From: DTFZ01 sp050260375
GTDB lineage: Bacteria; Bacillota; Clostridia; Christensenellales; SZUA-584
Reading direction: 5' to 3'
DNA length: 64,000 bases
Assembly: GCA_050260375.1 (NCBI GenBank)
Contig: JBLNCA010000039.1
Span: 70,539-134,538, forward strand
A program made the translations under genes and the position numbers. Positions 32,256 to 40,752 of the stretch are shown here, one piece after another; position 1 is the first letter of the stretch; every line of letters starts with the position of its first letter. Below the pieces are notes generated by a model. It saw only the letters and a list, made by a program, of their open reading frames with translations. It ran no database searches and was not told where the DNA came from.

Positions 32256-32375
32256 ATGGAAAAAGTCTTGATACTTATTCCAGCATATAATGAAGAAAAA
32301 GATATTTCCTGCCCCCTTTTGCCCTGTGTGTTTATATCAATGATATTGAATTTTAACCGAACGCAAAATAGCTAG
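32256..32375 (+). pseudogene. Truncated glycosyltransferase family 2 (polyprenyl-phosphate type) stub
   Basis: The frame starts MEKVLILIPAYNEEKDI, the N-terminus of a DPM1-like GT2 enzyme, with AGGAG upstream. After codon 17 it runs into unrelated sequence and stops at 32375. The rest of the gene has been lost. An intact enzyme of the same kind is at 47767-48471 on the minus strand. Confidence 0.75.
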
Positions 32376-32407
32376 ATACCATTACCGGGATAGTATTGTT
32401 TTGCGTT
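32360..32407. terminator. Hairpin after the GT2 stub
   Basis: AACGCAAAA (32360-32368) pairs with TTTTGCGTT (32399-32407), with a T-rich stretch following. It may be a terminator or the end of a lost insertion. Confidence 0.45.
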
Positions 32408-32468
32408 GCTTTTTCAGCTGTTTTACGCTCTAAACAAGATATTTTTAATATAAGGGATGAGGAATGGT

Positions 32469-33479
32469 ATGAATAATCCTGCCGTAAGCGTAGTGGTGAC
32501 AGTATACAATGGTGAGAAGTTTATCCAAAGAACTATTGAGGCGATTTTGAATCAGTCTTTTCAAGATTTTGAAATTGTTATTGTGGACGATGGTTCGTCT
32601 GACAATTCCAAGACAATACTTGAGGAATGCTTAAAGACGGATAGCCGTATACGTGCGATATTTCAGTCAAATGGGGGGCCGGCAAAAGCACGAAATGCTG
32701 GGTTAAATATAGCTGTGGGTGAATATATCATATTTATTGATATCGATGATAGAATAGAATCAAATATGCTAGAACGCATGTATAATACTGCAAATACTAC
32801 AGGTGCAGATATAGTTGTCTGCGGTTTTGACCGGATAGATTCGAATACAGGCAAGGTGATATCAAAAGAGATGTGTAATGCCGATAAAAGTATAGTTGTA
32901 GATTACGAGACAGTACCTTTTATCAACGCGTCTTTATGGAACAAACTTATCAGAAGAGATTGCATTGGTGACCTAAAGCTTCCTGATATTCGCGTTTGTG
33001 AAGACGGATTATTCTTTTTGCAACTTATCCCACATGTTGATAAGATTGTTTTACTGTCTGAAGCTTTATATCATTACATGGTATATGATAACACTGTTAT
33101 CAGTTCGTTGGATTCCCAAGAATACGAAAAGATAAAAGATGCGTTTCTAACAGTTAGTCAGAATATGGATTCGTTGAAAAAGGACCAGATGATACTCGCA
33201 GCATTTATTCATCTCGTAATATCATTGCTATACAGGCTGTCATATAACAAGGACATAGATATAAAGAAGGAGATTCGAAAAACAAAATATTTCTTTAACA
33301 GTAATTTTCAGGGCTATTATAGAACTACATACATGCGGCTCGCGTTTTTAAGAAAAAGAGGAATAAGGGGCTTGGCCATATGGATAACGATATTGCTTTT
33401 CCGGATGAACCTTATACAGATTTTTCTATTACTTTATAGGTTTATGATTGATAAACTTAAAATAAATATAAAATGGTGA
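32469..33479 (+). CDS. Glycosyltransferase family 2 protein
   Basis: This is a 336-residue GT-A enzyme. The nucleotide-sugar domain has VVVTVYNGEKFIQRTIEAIL, VDDGSSDNS and the metal-binding FIDIDDRIE (Asp pair), and the C-terminal part carries long hydrophobic or basic helices (ITILLFRMNLIQIFLLLY) that may touch the membrane. ATG 32469 is chosen because AGGA lies five bases upstream; ATG 32457 has no free site. It probably adds a sugar to the island glycan; donor and acceptor are unknown. Confidence 0.87.
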   Translation: MNNPAVSVVVTVYNGEKFIQRTIEAILNQSFQDFEIVIVDDGSSDNSKTILEECLKTDSRIRAIFQSNGGPAKARNAGLNIAVGEYIIFIDIDDRIESNMLERMYNTANTTGADIVVCGFDRIDSNTGKVISKEMCNADKSIVVDYETVPFINASLWNKLIRRDCIGDLKLPDIRVCEDGLFFLQLIPHVDKIVLLSEALYHYMVYDNTVISSLDSQEYEKIKDAFLTVSQNMDSLKKDQMILAAFIHLVISLLYRLSYNKDIDIKKEIRKTKYFFNSNFQGYYRTTYMRLAFLRKRGIRGLAIWITILLFRMNLIQIFLLLYRFMIDKLKINIKW

Positions 33480-33603
33480 TTACATATGCGATTGCTCTCG
33501 CTATAAACAGTAGTTGAGATTGTTCTGAATTATTTGTAAACCTACATTAGGTGCTCCCATCTTACATACTTTCTGATATTTACACAAAATTCAGGTCTCA
33601 GAC

Positions 33604-34327
33604 GTCAACTTTTTTTATAGACGATTTGCTAAGCTGCTTTTGCTGACCTCTCTGTTTCCAATGACCTGAGATAATATCTCGGGAACACATACTCAAGCCT
33701 TATCTGAATTCTCTTCACATTGCAAAAAGCAACATAGTGTGTCAAGTATATCAGTTCTTTATTTATAGACGCAAAGGAGCATGCGTTGTCGCCCAGCATT
33801 CCGACACGTGAGAAGCTCTGGTGCAGCCCGTATTGCCGCAACAATCTTGATGTATACTGGCTGCCTCTGTCACTATGGAAATACACTCTTCAACCAACTC
33901 GTGTCTCGCCAGCATTGCCAGTATTGCGTTAATCATAAGTTCCTTCGTCGTCCTGTAAGTCGTCTCCAAGAATTTCGCCGGTTACAAAGTTCCTGATTAA
34001 ATAGTAATACATGAATCCCTCATCCGTTCTCAGGCATGTTATATTACATGTCAGGCCAATTCGAGGTATAATCGGGAACTCTTGATTCCTAAGAATATTC
34101 GGATATCCATCGCCCCGAGCTTGCTGTCTGTCAAGCTTTTGACTCCATGCCGGTTTTGGCATGAGTCTAAATTTACATCAGCAATGTACTTGGCACTTTT
34201 CTTGCGTCCTACGCGTTCAACTTTTTTCGCAGTTCTGTGATAATTCTGTCCAGAACGAAAATAGAATTGGCTGGAAGTAATACAAACCAGCTGTAAAATC
34301 ATTGCGATTATTTTGCAGCAAGTTGAC
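33604..34327 (-). mobile_element. Remnant of an IS3-family insertion sequence
   Basis: The segment is bounded by GTCAACTT (33604-33611) and its inverse AAGTTGAC (34320-34327), which may be the decayed terminal repeats. The inside codes, on the minus strand, for pieces of one IS3-type transposase in several frames. Sequence between rfbD and the GT2 gene is otherwise empty. Confidence 0.6.
33629..34309 (-). pseudogene. IS3-family transposase (orfB type), multiply frameshifted
   Basis: Pieces of a DDE transposase lie in different minus-strand frames: ITCLRTDEGFMYYYLIRNF and TGEILG (near 34000-34080), YRTTKELMINAIL (near 33920), and HSDRGSQYTSRLLRQYGLH followed by GMLGDNAC (33780-33880). These match the DITYI, catalytic Asp and HSDRGSQYTS blocks of IS3 transposases. 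At least two frameshifts separate them, so it is inactive. Confidence 0.8.
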
Positions 34328-34367
34328 ACTATTTTTTTGTTGTGTTAATCTCTACAGGGGTGAAAAG

Positions 34368-35216
34368 ATGGTATTAATTATTGGTTCAAATGGACAATTA
34401 GGAAGACAGATGCAAAAAACATTAACCCAAAAGAATATCAATTGCAAAGCTTATGATTATCCTGAAATTGATATATCCGATATCATGTCGATGCAAACTT
34501 TGTTTGAACAAACAAATCCAGATACAGTAATTAATTGTGCAGCATATACAAATGTTGATAAGGCTGAAACAGATTATGATGCTGCTTATAAGATAAATGC
34601 ACTGGGTCCGAAAATTTTAGCAGAAATTTGCTTCAAACGAAACATTGAACTTATACATATTTCTACAGATTATGTTTTTAATGGGGAAGCAATAATAGAA
34701 AATGGAATTTCAAGGCCTTATTTTGAAACGGATTCATGTGATCCTCAAACAGTTTATGGCAAGACGAAGCTTGAAGGTGAGCGATTTATCCGGCAGTACG
34801 AAAAATACTACGTTTTAAGAACTGCATGGTTATACGGAGACGGCAACAATTTTGTAAAGACAATGCTTAGATTATCCGAAGTCCAGGATGAAGTACGTGT
34901 TGTTAACGATCAGATAGGATCTCCGACATCTACAGTTGATCTTGCAAACGCTATTTGCGGTTTGATTGGAACTGGAGCGTACGGGCTCTATCATGCAACT
35001 TGTGAGGGACAATGCAGCTGGTACGATTTTGCACAGAAAATATTTAAGCTTAGAGGCTTGGAAATAAAGGTTGTTCCGGTAACCAGTGAGGAGTTTCCAA
35101 GGCCGGCGAAAAGGCCCAAGTGGAGTGTGCTGGAAAATAGAGCGCTCAAGGTTGTAGGAAAAAACGTATTTCGGCCTTGGGAAGACGCTCTTAAAGAATA
35201 TCTTTTGAATGACTGA
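34368..35216 (+). CDS. rfbD: dTDP-4-dehydrorhamnose reductase
   Basis: RfbD makes dTDP-L-rhamnose, the last step of the pathway. The 282-residue short-chain dehydrogenase has GSNGQLGRQM (nucleotide-binding, residues 6-15), CAAYTNVDKAE, STDYVFNG and the catalytic pair in YGKTKLEGE. ATG 34368 has GGGGTGA upstream; the longer frame begins inside the IS remnant and is not the start. It is first of the operon rfbD-rfbA-rfbC-rfbB. The order differs from the common rfbABCD. Confidence 0.95.
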   Translation: MVLIIGSNGQLGRQMQKTLTQKNINCKAYDYPEIDISDIMSMQTLFEQTNPDTVINCAAYTNVDKAETDYDAAYKINALGPKILAEICFKRNIELIHISTDYVFNGEAIIENGISRPYFETDSCDPQTVYGKTKLEGERFIRQYEKYYVLRTAWLYGDGNNFVKTMLRLSEVQDEVRVVNDQIGSPTSTVDLANAICGLIGTGAYGLYHATCEGQCSWYDFAQKIFKLRGLEIKVVPVTSEEFPRPAKRPKWSVLENRALKVVGKNVFRPWEDALKEYLLND

Positions 35217-35236
35217 AATTTTTGGAGGGGGATATC

Positions 35237-36112
35237 TTGAAAGGTATAATACTCGCGGGCGGTTCGGGAACCAGGCTTTATCCAATAACAAAATCTATAT
35301 CAAAACAGCTACTCCCGATATATGACAAGCCAATGATCTATTATCCGCTGTCCACGCTAATGCTTGCGGGAATAAGGGATATACTTATCATCTCTACACC
35401 TTCCGACTTGCCTTTCTACGAAAAGCTGTTCGGCAGCGGCGAAGATTTGGGCTTGCATTTTTCCTATAAGGTGCAGTACGCCCCGAATGGTCTTGCAGAG
35501 GCGTTTATCATCGGTGAAGAATTCATTGGCGATGATAAATGTGCACTGGTTCTTGGCGATAATATATTCTATGGGCATGGCTTTTCGGATAGCCTCCAGA
35601 GAGCGGCAAAGCTTGAGAAAGGTGCGGTCATATTCGGTTACTACGTCAACGAGCCGCGCGCATACGGCGTAGTGGAATTTAATGAACAGGGACAGGCTAT
35701 TTCTATTGAAGAAAAACCGGAAAATCCCAAATCGAATTATGCAGTGCCCGGCCTCTATTTTTACGATAACGATGTGGTCAATATTGCAAAAAAAATCAAG
35801 CCTTCAAAAAGAGGCGAACTTGAAATAACCTCAGTCAACGAGGAATATATGAAAAGAGGGCTGCTATGTGTCGAGTTACTGGGGCGAGGCACGGCGTGGC
35901 TGGACACAGGCACGCACGGCGACCTTATAGCAGCGGCAAACTTTGTTGCGACAATTCAGAAGCGTCAGGGCCTGTATATTGCTTGTATCGAAGAGATAGC
36001 ATTCCGTATGGGTTATATAGACTGCAATCAGCTAAAGAAACTGGCACAGCCGTTAAATAAAACAGAGTATGGCAAATATATAGAGGGCCTAGCTGAAAGA
36101 GGCAGAGAATAG
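35237..36112 (+). CDS. rfbA: Glucose-1-phosphate thymidylyltransferase
   Basis: RfbA joins dTTP and glucose 1-phosphate to form dTDP-glucose, the first step towards dTDP-L-rhamnose. The 291-residue enzyme has the signature GIILAGGSGTRLYPITKS and the KQLLPIYDKPMIYYPLS block, as well as LGDNIFYGHG. The start is TTG 35237, five bases after GGAGGGGG, which gives the expected N-terminus; the longer frame starts before the ribosome-binding site. The stop is almost joined to rfbC. Confidence 0.96.
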   Translation: MKGIILAGGSGTRLYPITKSISKQLLPIYDKPMIYYPLSTLMLAGIRDILIISTPSDLPFYEKLFGSGEDLGLHFSYKVQYAPNGLAEAFIIGEEFIGDDKCALVLGDNIFYGHGFSDSLQRAAKLEKGAVIFGYYVNEPRAYGVVEFNEQGQAISIEEKPENPKSNYAVPGLYFYDNDVVNIAKKIKPSKRGELEITSVNEEYMKRGLLCVELLGRGTAWLDTGTHGDLIAAANFVATIQKRQGLYIACIEEIAFRMGYIDCNQLKKLAQPLNKTEYGKYIEGLAERGRE

Positions 36113-36113
36113 T

Positions 36114-36671
36114 ATGGCTGATATCAAAATTATTGAAACCGAAATTAAAGACCTTATCATTATAGAGCCGCAGGTCTTTGGCGATGAAAGAGGCTATTTT
36201 TTTGAGACTTACAATAAGGAAGTGTTTGCCAGAGCAGGACTTCATATGGAGTTCGTGCAGGACAATCAATCCATGTCAAAAAAAGGAGTGCTAAGAGGGC
36301 TTCATTTACAGACGAAACACCCGCAGGGCAAACTTGTCCGCGTTATCGCGGGAACTGTATACGATGTGGGCGTTGACCTTAGAAAGGATTCGCCCACTTA
36401 TGGCAAATACGTGGGAGTCATACTCTCTGGAGAAAATAGACGGTTTTTTTATATTCCGGAAGGCTTTGCGCATGGTTTCCTAGTATTAAGTGATGAGGCA
36501 ATATTTACTTACAAATGCACAGATCTGTATCATCCAGAGTATGAGGCCGGAATTATTTACAACGACAGTGACATCGATATCAACTGGCCGACTGACGGAC
36601 TAAAGGTCATACTTTCGGAAAAGGATAAAAAATTACCGACGCTTAAAGAAGCCGGATATTGTTTTGAATAG
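36114..36671 (+). CDS. rfbC: dTDP-4-dehydrorhamnose 3,5-epimerase
   Basis: RfbC is the cupin-fold epimerase of the dTDP-L-rhamnose pathway. The 185-residue protein shows EPQVFGDERGYFFETYN near residue 20, the catalytic His in LRGLHLQTKHPQGKLVRV, and FYIPEGFAHGFLVLSD. Length and motifs are normal. Its ATG starts one base after the rfbA stop, so translation is coupled. Confidence 0.96.
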   Translation: MADIKIIETEIKDLIIIEPQVFGDERGYFFETYNKEVFARAGLHMEFVQDNQSMSKKGVLRGLHLQTKHPQGKLVRVIAGTVYDVGVDLRKDSPTYGKYVGVILSGENRRFFYIPEGFAHGFLVLSDEAIFTYKCTDLYHPEYEAGIIYNDSDIDINWPTDGLKVILSEKDKKLPTLKEAGYCFE

Positions 36672-36680
36672 GGGAAACGT

Positions 36681-37736
36681 ATGAAAAATATATTGGTAAC
36701 GGGCGGAGCAGGATTTATCGGCTCGAATTTTGTAAAACATATGATCAAAGTCCACAGCGACTGGCTGATTGTAAATCTGGATGCTCTGACCTATGCGGGA
36801 AACCTTGAAAACCTCAAAGAACTTGAAGGTAACGAGAGCCATGTATTTGTGAAAGGCGATATCACGGACAGGAAACTGATCGCGGCACTGTTCGAAAAAT
36901 ACGGATTTGATTATGTTGTGAACTTCGCTGCAGAAAGCCATGTAGACAGAAGCATTCATGAACCTGAAATTTTTCTCAAGACAAATGTGCTGGGAACACA
37001 GTGCCTGCTTGACTGCGCTAAGGCCAGCTGGCAGATAGGGAAGGACAGCTACGGGTATCCAGTATATAGGGAAGGCGTAAAATATCTGCAGGTTTCGACT
37101 GACGAGGTATACGGGGCATTAGGAAAGACGGGTAAGTTTACCGAAACGTCCCCGTTAGCCCCTAATAGCCCATACTCAGCTAGCAAGGCTTCGGCAGATT
37201 TAGTCGTCCGAGCATACAACATAACATATAATCTGCCAGTTAATATCACGCGTTGTTCCAATAACTATGGCCCATATCAATTTCCCGAAAAGCTTATACC
37301 GTTGATGATAGGCAATGCGCTTGAGGACAAGCAGCTGCCCGTATACGGCGACGGCTTGCAGATAAGAGACTGGTTGCATGTCAGCGACCACTGCAGCGCC
37401 ATCAACGCTGTTTTGCAAAGTGGAAGAGTGGGGGAGATTTATAACATTGGCGGTAATAATGAGAAGGCGAATATAGATATCGTCCGGTTAATACTCAACA
37501 CGCTTGGCAAACCAGAGTCGTTAATAAAGTATGTGGAAGACCGCTTGGGGCATGACAGACGCTACGCGATCGATAATACGAAAATTACTTCGGAACTGGG
37601 ATGGAAGCCGACATATACGTTTGAAGAAGGAATAATGGAAACTATAAAGTGGTATCTCGATAATAAGAAATGGCTTGACGGCGTCCGCTCAGGCGCGTAT
37701 ATGGAGTATTACGACAAATATTATTCGAGTAAATAA
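36681..37736 (+). CDS. rfbB: dTDP-glucose 4,6-dehydratase
   Basis: RfbB is the NAD-dependent enzyme that makes dTDP-4-keto-6-deoxyglucose. The 351-residue SDR has VTGGAGFIGSNFVKH near the N-terminus, then DALTYAGNLENL, AAESHVDRSI, the STDEVYG active-site strand and the catalytic YSASKAS. It starts 9 bases after rfbC and closes the rhamnose operon, which ends in a terminator hairpin. Confidence 0.96.
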   Translation: MKNILVTGGAGFIGSNFVKHMIKVHSDWLIVNLDALTYAGNLENLKELEGNESHVFVKGDITDRKLIAALFEKYGFDYVVNFAAESHVDRSIHEPEIFLKTNVLGTQCLLDCAKASWQIGKDSYGYPVYREGVKYLQVSTDEVYGALGKTGKFTETSPLAPNSPYSASKASADLVVRAYNITYNLPVNITRCSNNYGPYQFPEKLIPLMIGNALEDKQLPVYGDGLQIRDWLHVSDHCSAINAVLQSGRVGEIYNIGGNNEKANIDIVRLILNTLGKPESLIKYVEDRLGHDRRYAIDNTKITSELGWKPTYTFEEGIMETIKWYLDNKKWLDGVRSGAYMEYYDKYYSSK

Positions 37737-37760
37737 TAAATAAAAATAAAATGTTTAGAG

Positions 37761-37795
37761 TTAAAGATTCAGAGGTTCGTTGAATCTTTAATTTT
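37761..37795 (+). terminator. Terminator of the rfbDACB operon
   Basis: A perfect 11-bp stem TTAAAGATTCA (37761-37771) with TGAATCTTTAA (37781-37791) around a 9-base loop, followed by TTTTC. Confidence 0.8.
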
Positions 37796-37896
37796 CTGTG
37801 GCTTTACATTAATATGTATAAAAAGGTATGGGCTATAGATATGCTTTAAAAAAGATATAATTGTAGTATTGAGAATTAACACAGAAAGGATATATA

Positions 37897-38874
37897 GTGA
37901 TCAGCATACTTGTTCCAGTATATAACGCCGAACCATATTTGAAAAGGTGCGTCGATTCTATTTTAGCGCAGACATATAAAGAGTTTGAGCTTTTATTGAT
38001 GGACGACGGTTCAACCGATGGGAGTGCCGGTATTTGCGACGATTATGCTAAAATAGATAGCCGGGTAAGGGTGTTTCACAAACGTAACGAAGGTGTAGGA
38101 GCAGCGCGAAACCAACTGATAGAAAAAGCTAAAGGCGAATTCATCGGGTTTGTGGATAGCGACGATTATGTCGAGCCAGAGATGTTCGAAGTTCTACTTA
38201 ATAATCTTATGAAAACTGGCGCCGATATATCCGTGTGCGCGGCGAATATTGTGGGAGTATCAAAACCTGGTAAAGCAAAAAAAGAACCTGAACTACTCTC
38301 TAGAAAGCAGGCGGTATTTGAGTTTATAGGGAACGGAAGAATAACTCGCAGCCTGTGGGACAAGCTTTATAAAGCTGAACTGTTTCAGGGAGTGCGTTTT
38401 GCAGAGATACCCGCATTTGAGGATATGTTGGCGGTATATGAGTTGCTTGAAAAGTGCGAAAAGATCGTACTCGACAGCAGGATGCTTTACAATTATGTAA
38501 TAACACCCGGCAGCCTTATGAGAAGCAAGCTCAGTGATTATCATTTAGCGGAACTTGATGCGCAAAAGGAGCTGGGTAAAAAGATCGGTGCGGCGTATCC
38601 GGAAATGATTCCAAAGCTTGAAGTCAGCGAGTTAAAAACAAAAATCATTATTTATAACAGAATCATTGTGGAATCACCCGAACTCCATACGTTATATAGC
38701 AAGATATTAAATGAATTAAAGGCAAATTTTAAAAAAGTTCTTATATCAGAATATTCAAATGCAAAGCTTAAAGCGATGATATTTATGATAAAATTCTGTA
38801 ATCCGCTATATAAGATTTGTATTAGGGCAGTGAAAGCCCATCGAGCTTTAAAGCATGGCTTAACTGATAAATGA
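37897..38874 (+). CDS. Glycosyltransferase family 2 protein
   Basis: This 325-residue GT-A enzyme begins with ISILVPVYNAEPYLKRCVDSIL. It has the metal-binding region MDDGSTDGS and FVDSDDYVEPEM, typical of family 2 capsule and exopolysaccharide transferases. The start is GTG 37897 with AAAGGA upstream. A -10-like TATAAT at 37856-37861 has no clear -35. It is the first of a block of transferase genes after the rhamnose operon. The sugar is unknown. Confidence 0.88.
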   Translation: MISILVPVYNAEPYLKRCVDSILAQTYKEFELLLMDDGSTDGSAGICDDYAKIDSRVRVFHKRNEGVGAARNQLIEKAKGEFIGFVDSDDYVEPEMFEVLLNNLMKTGADISVCAANIVGVSKPGKAKKEPELLSRKQAVFEFIGNGRITRSLWDKLYKAELFQGVRFAEIPAFEDMLAVYELLEKCEKIVLDSRMLYNYVITPGSLMRSKLSDYHLAELDAQKELGKKIGAAYPEMIPKLEVSELKTKIIIYNRIIVESPELHTLYSKILNELKANFKKVLISEYSNAKLKAMIFMIKFCNPLYKICIRAVKAHRALKHGLTDK

Positions 38875-38970
38875 ACATTATGGAATAAGCCTCCTCGGTT
38901 ATATGATGCGGCATATCGGTCAACAATATATTAACTGTTCCAATGAGTGGAATTATGAAAGGTGAGGAAC

Positions 38971-39945
38971 GTGCCTGGTATATCGGTTGTCATAACTACA
39001 TATAACGGTGAAAAATATATTGAAGAACAGCTCAGGTCAGTTTTGGACCAAACGCAAAAACCGGATGAAGTTATAATATTCGACGACTGCTCAACTGACC
39101 GGACTGTTGATATCGTTAAAGGGTTTATTAATAAAAACGCTTCCTGCTGGTCGCTCAGTATAAATCAAAATAACATAGGATTCATAAAAAATTTCCATCA
39201 GGCTATAGGCGCGGCGAAAGGAGAATATGTTTTTCTCTGCGATCAGGACGACGTCTGGCACAGGGACAAGATAGAGAAGATGATGCTCGTTTTCAACAGC
39301 CATAAGGATGTTATAGCGCTGAATACGGGCTTTAGGCCGATAGGCATGGATGGTTCTCCTTTAGAAACATCAAGCCTCGGAGTCAGTTATAATAAACTTC
39401 TGAACAGCACAGTAAAAGAAGGCTCTATAAAAAAGATAGATATCGGACACATCATAAGGAAGAATATCTCTCCTGGCTGTACAGCTGCATATAAGCGGGA
39501 TTGCATTTTGTTTTATCTTGAAAACGCCTCGATGCGATGGCCGCATGATTGGGAACTTAATATTTTTGCCGCAATGATGGACGGGCTTTATTTTTACGGG
39601 GAGAAGCTTGTAGATTACCGAATACATACAGGTAATGCAATAGGTTTCAATATAGAGAAACCTATCTCTGCAGATACTCGGTATGCAAGGATTGGGCTTG
39701 CAAAAAAGGAACGCGACAGGACTAGCCTGTATAATTCCAGACAGTGCAGGGCTTTGATGAATGCAAAATGTGCAAAAAGCTTTTTTGCCTATCATGGGTT
39801 TGTATGTTCAAGATATAAAGCGTTGCGGAATAAGAGCTTCTTCGGCTGGATTAAAACATTAACTCATGTTATTCTCTATATAGAGGCGGTGGGATTAAAG
39901 GGCATGGTGGGCGATCTTATATTTGTTATACGAGGAAGGGCATAG
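38971..39945 (+). CDS. Glycosyltransferase family 2, rhamnosyltransferase-like
   Basis: This 324-residue GT2 begins with PGISVVITTYNGEKYIEEQL and carries the FLCDQDDVWHRDKI motif, which is common in rhamnosyltransferases of streptococcal and clostridial polysaccharides. The HDWELN segment (near 192) probably holds the catalytic base. Because dTDP-rhamnose is made next door, transfer of rhamnose is likely (inference). The start may be GTG 38971, with AGGTGAGG upstream, or GTG 38962, three codons earlier. Confidence 0.87.
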   Translation: MPGISVVITTYNGEKYIEEQLRSVLDQTQKPDEVIIFDDCSTDRTVDIVKGFINKNASCWSLSINQNNIGFIKNFHQAIGAAKGEYVFLCDQDDVWHRDKIEKMMLVFNSHKDVIALNTGFRPIGMDGSPLETSSLGVSYNKLLNSTVKEGSIKKIDIGHIIRKNISPGCTAAYKRDCILFYLENASMRWPHDWELNIFAAMMDGLYFYGEKLVDYRIHTGNAIGFNIEKPISADTRYARIGLAKKERDRTSLYNSRQCRALMNAKCAKSFFAYHGFVCSRYKALRNKSFFGWIKTLTHVILYIEAVGLKGMVGDLIFVIRGRA

Positions 39946-39948
39946 ACT

Positions 39949-40731
39949 ATGTTACCCATTTACGCTCTGGTCGTCATATATAACAAAAGTTGCGCTGATT
40001 CGACCTCATGCCAATGTCTGCAAGACTTTAAAGGCATAAATGTCATAATTACTGATAACAGCACCGTTATAAACGACAATAAAGAATATGCAGAAAGCCG
40101 AGGCTGGAAGTATGTCAGCATGGGCGGTAATAAAGGCCTTTCAAAGGCGTACAACAGAGGGATTATGCTTGTTGATAAGCCGAATGCGATCGTTTGCCTC
40201 TTTGACGACGATACAGAAATAAGTTCAGATTATTTTGATCTGCTTACCGCCAAAGCGGTGCAAGAACCTGATACGAAGATATTCCTGCCCTGCGTTTATG
40301 ATGAGATTGGGTTGCTTTCACCGAGCATAATCGACGGGCTTGCCGTGAGGCGTGTAAGCAGTGTGGACATAATTATGCCGGAGCATATAAACGGTATAAA
40401 CAGCGGTATGGCTATTAGAGCGGATGTGTTTGAAAACTATTATTTCGATGAGCGGTATTTTCTCGATTATATAGATCACGCGTTCTTGCGGGACATGAAA
40501 AGGATGGGGCATAGGATATCCTTTTTCAACGCCCGGCTTAAACAGTCGTTTTTTGATAATTCGTGCGTAGATATTAAATCGGCAATAAATCGATTTAAAA
40601 TATTCCGCAGAGATTTTAAAAGATTCTGCGGAAGCTCCTGTGAGGGCAGGAGGTTTTATTACCGGGAAATAATAAATAGGAAAAAAGCCATGTACCTCAA
40701 GTACAAAAAAATAAAGGTGCTTTTTATTTAG
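39949..40731 (+). CDS. Glycosyltransferase family 2, rhamnosyltransferase-like
   Basis: This 260-residue GT2-fold enzyme is shorter than its neighbours. Its features are YALVVIYNKSCADS, the NxG-rich block GGNKGLSKAYNRG, the FDDDTEIS metal site and MPEHINGINSGMAIR, as in WbbL/RfbF-type rhamnosyltransferases. The ATG at 39949 follows the previous stop by three bases, so it is coupled. The donor is probably dTDP-rhamnose, by analogy. Confidence 0.83.
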   Translation: MLPIYALVVIYNKSCADSTSCQCLQDFKGINVIITDNSTVINDNKEYAESRGWKYVSMGGNKGLSKAYNRGIMLVDKPNAIVCLFDDDTEISSDYFDLLTAKAVQEPDTKIFLPCVYDEIGLLSPSIIDGLAVRRVSSVDIIMPEHINGINSGMAIRADVFENYYFDERYFLDYIDHAFLRDMKRMGHRISFFNARLKQSFFDNSCVDIKSAINRFKIFRRDFKRFCGSSCEGRRFYYREIINRKKAMYLKYKKIKVLFI

Positions 40732-40752
40732 TTACAATAAAGGAGTAATCTG

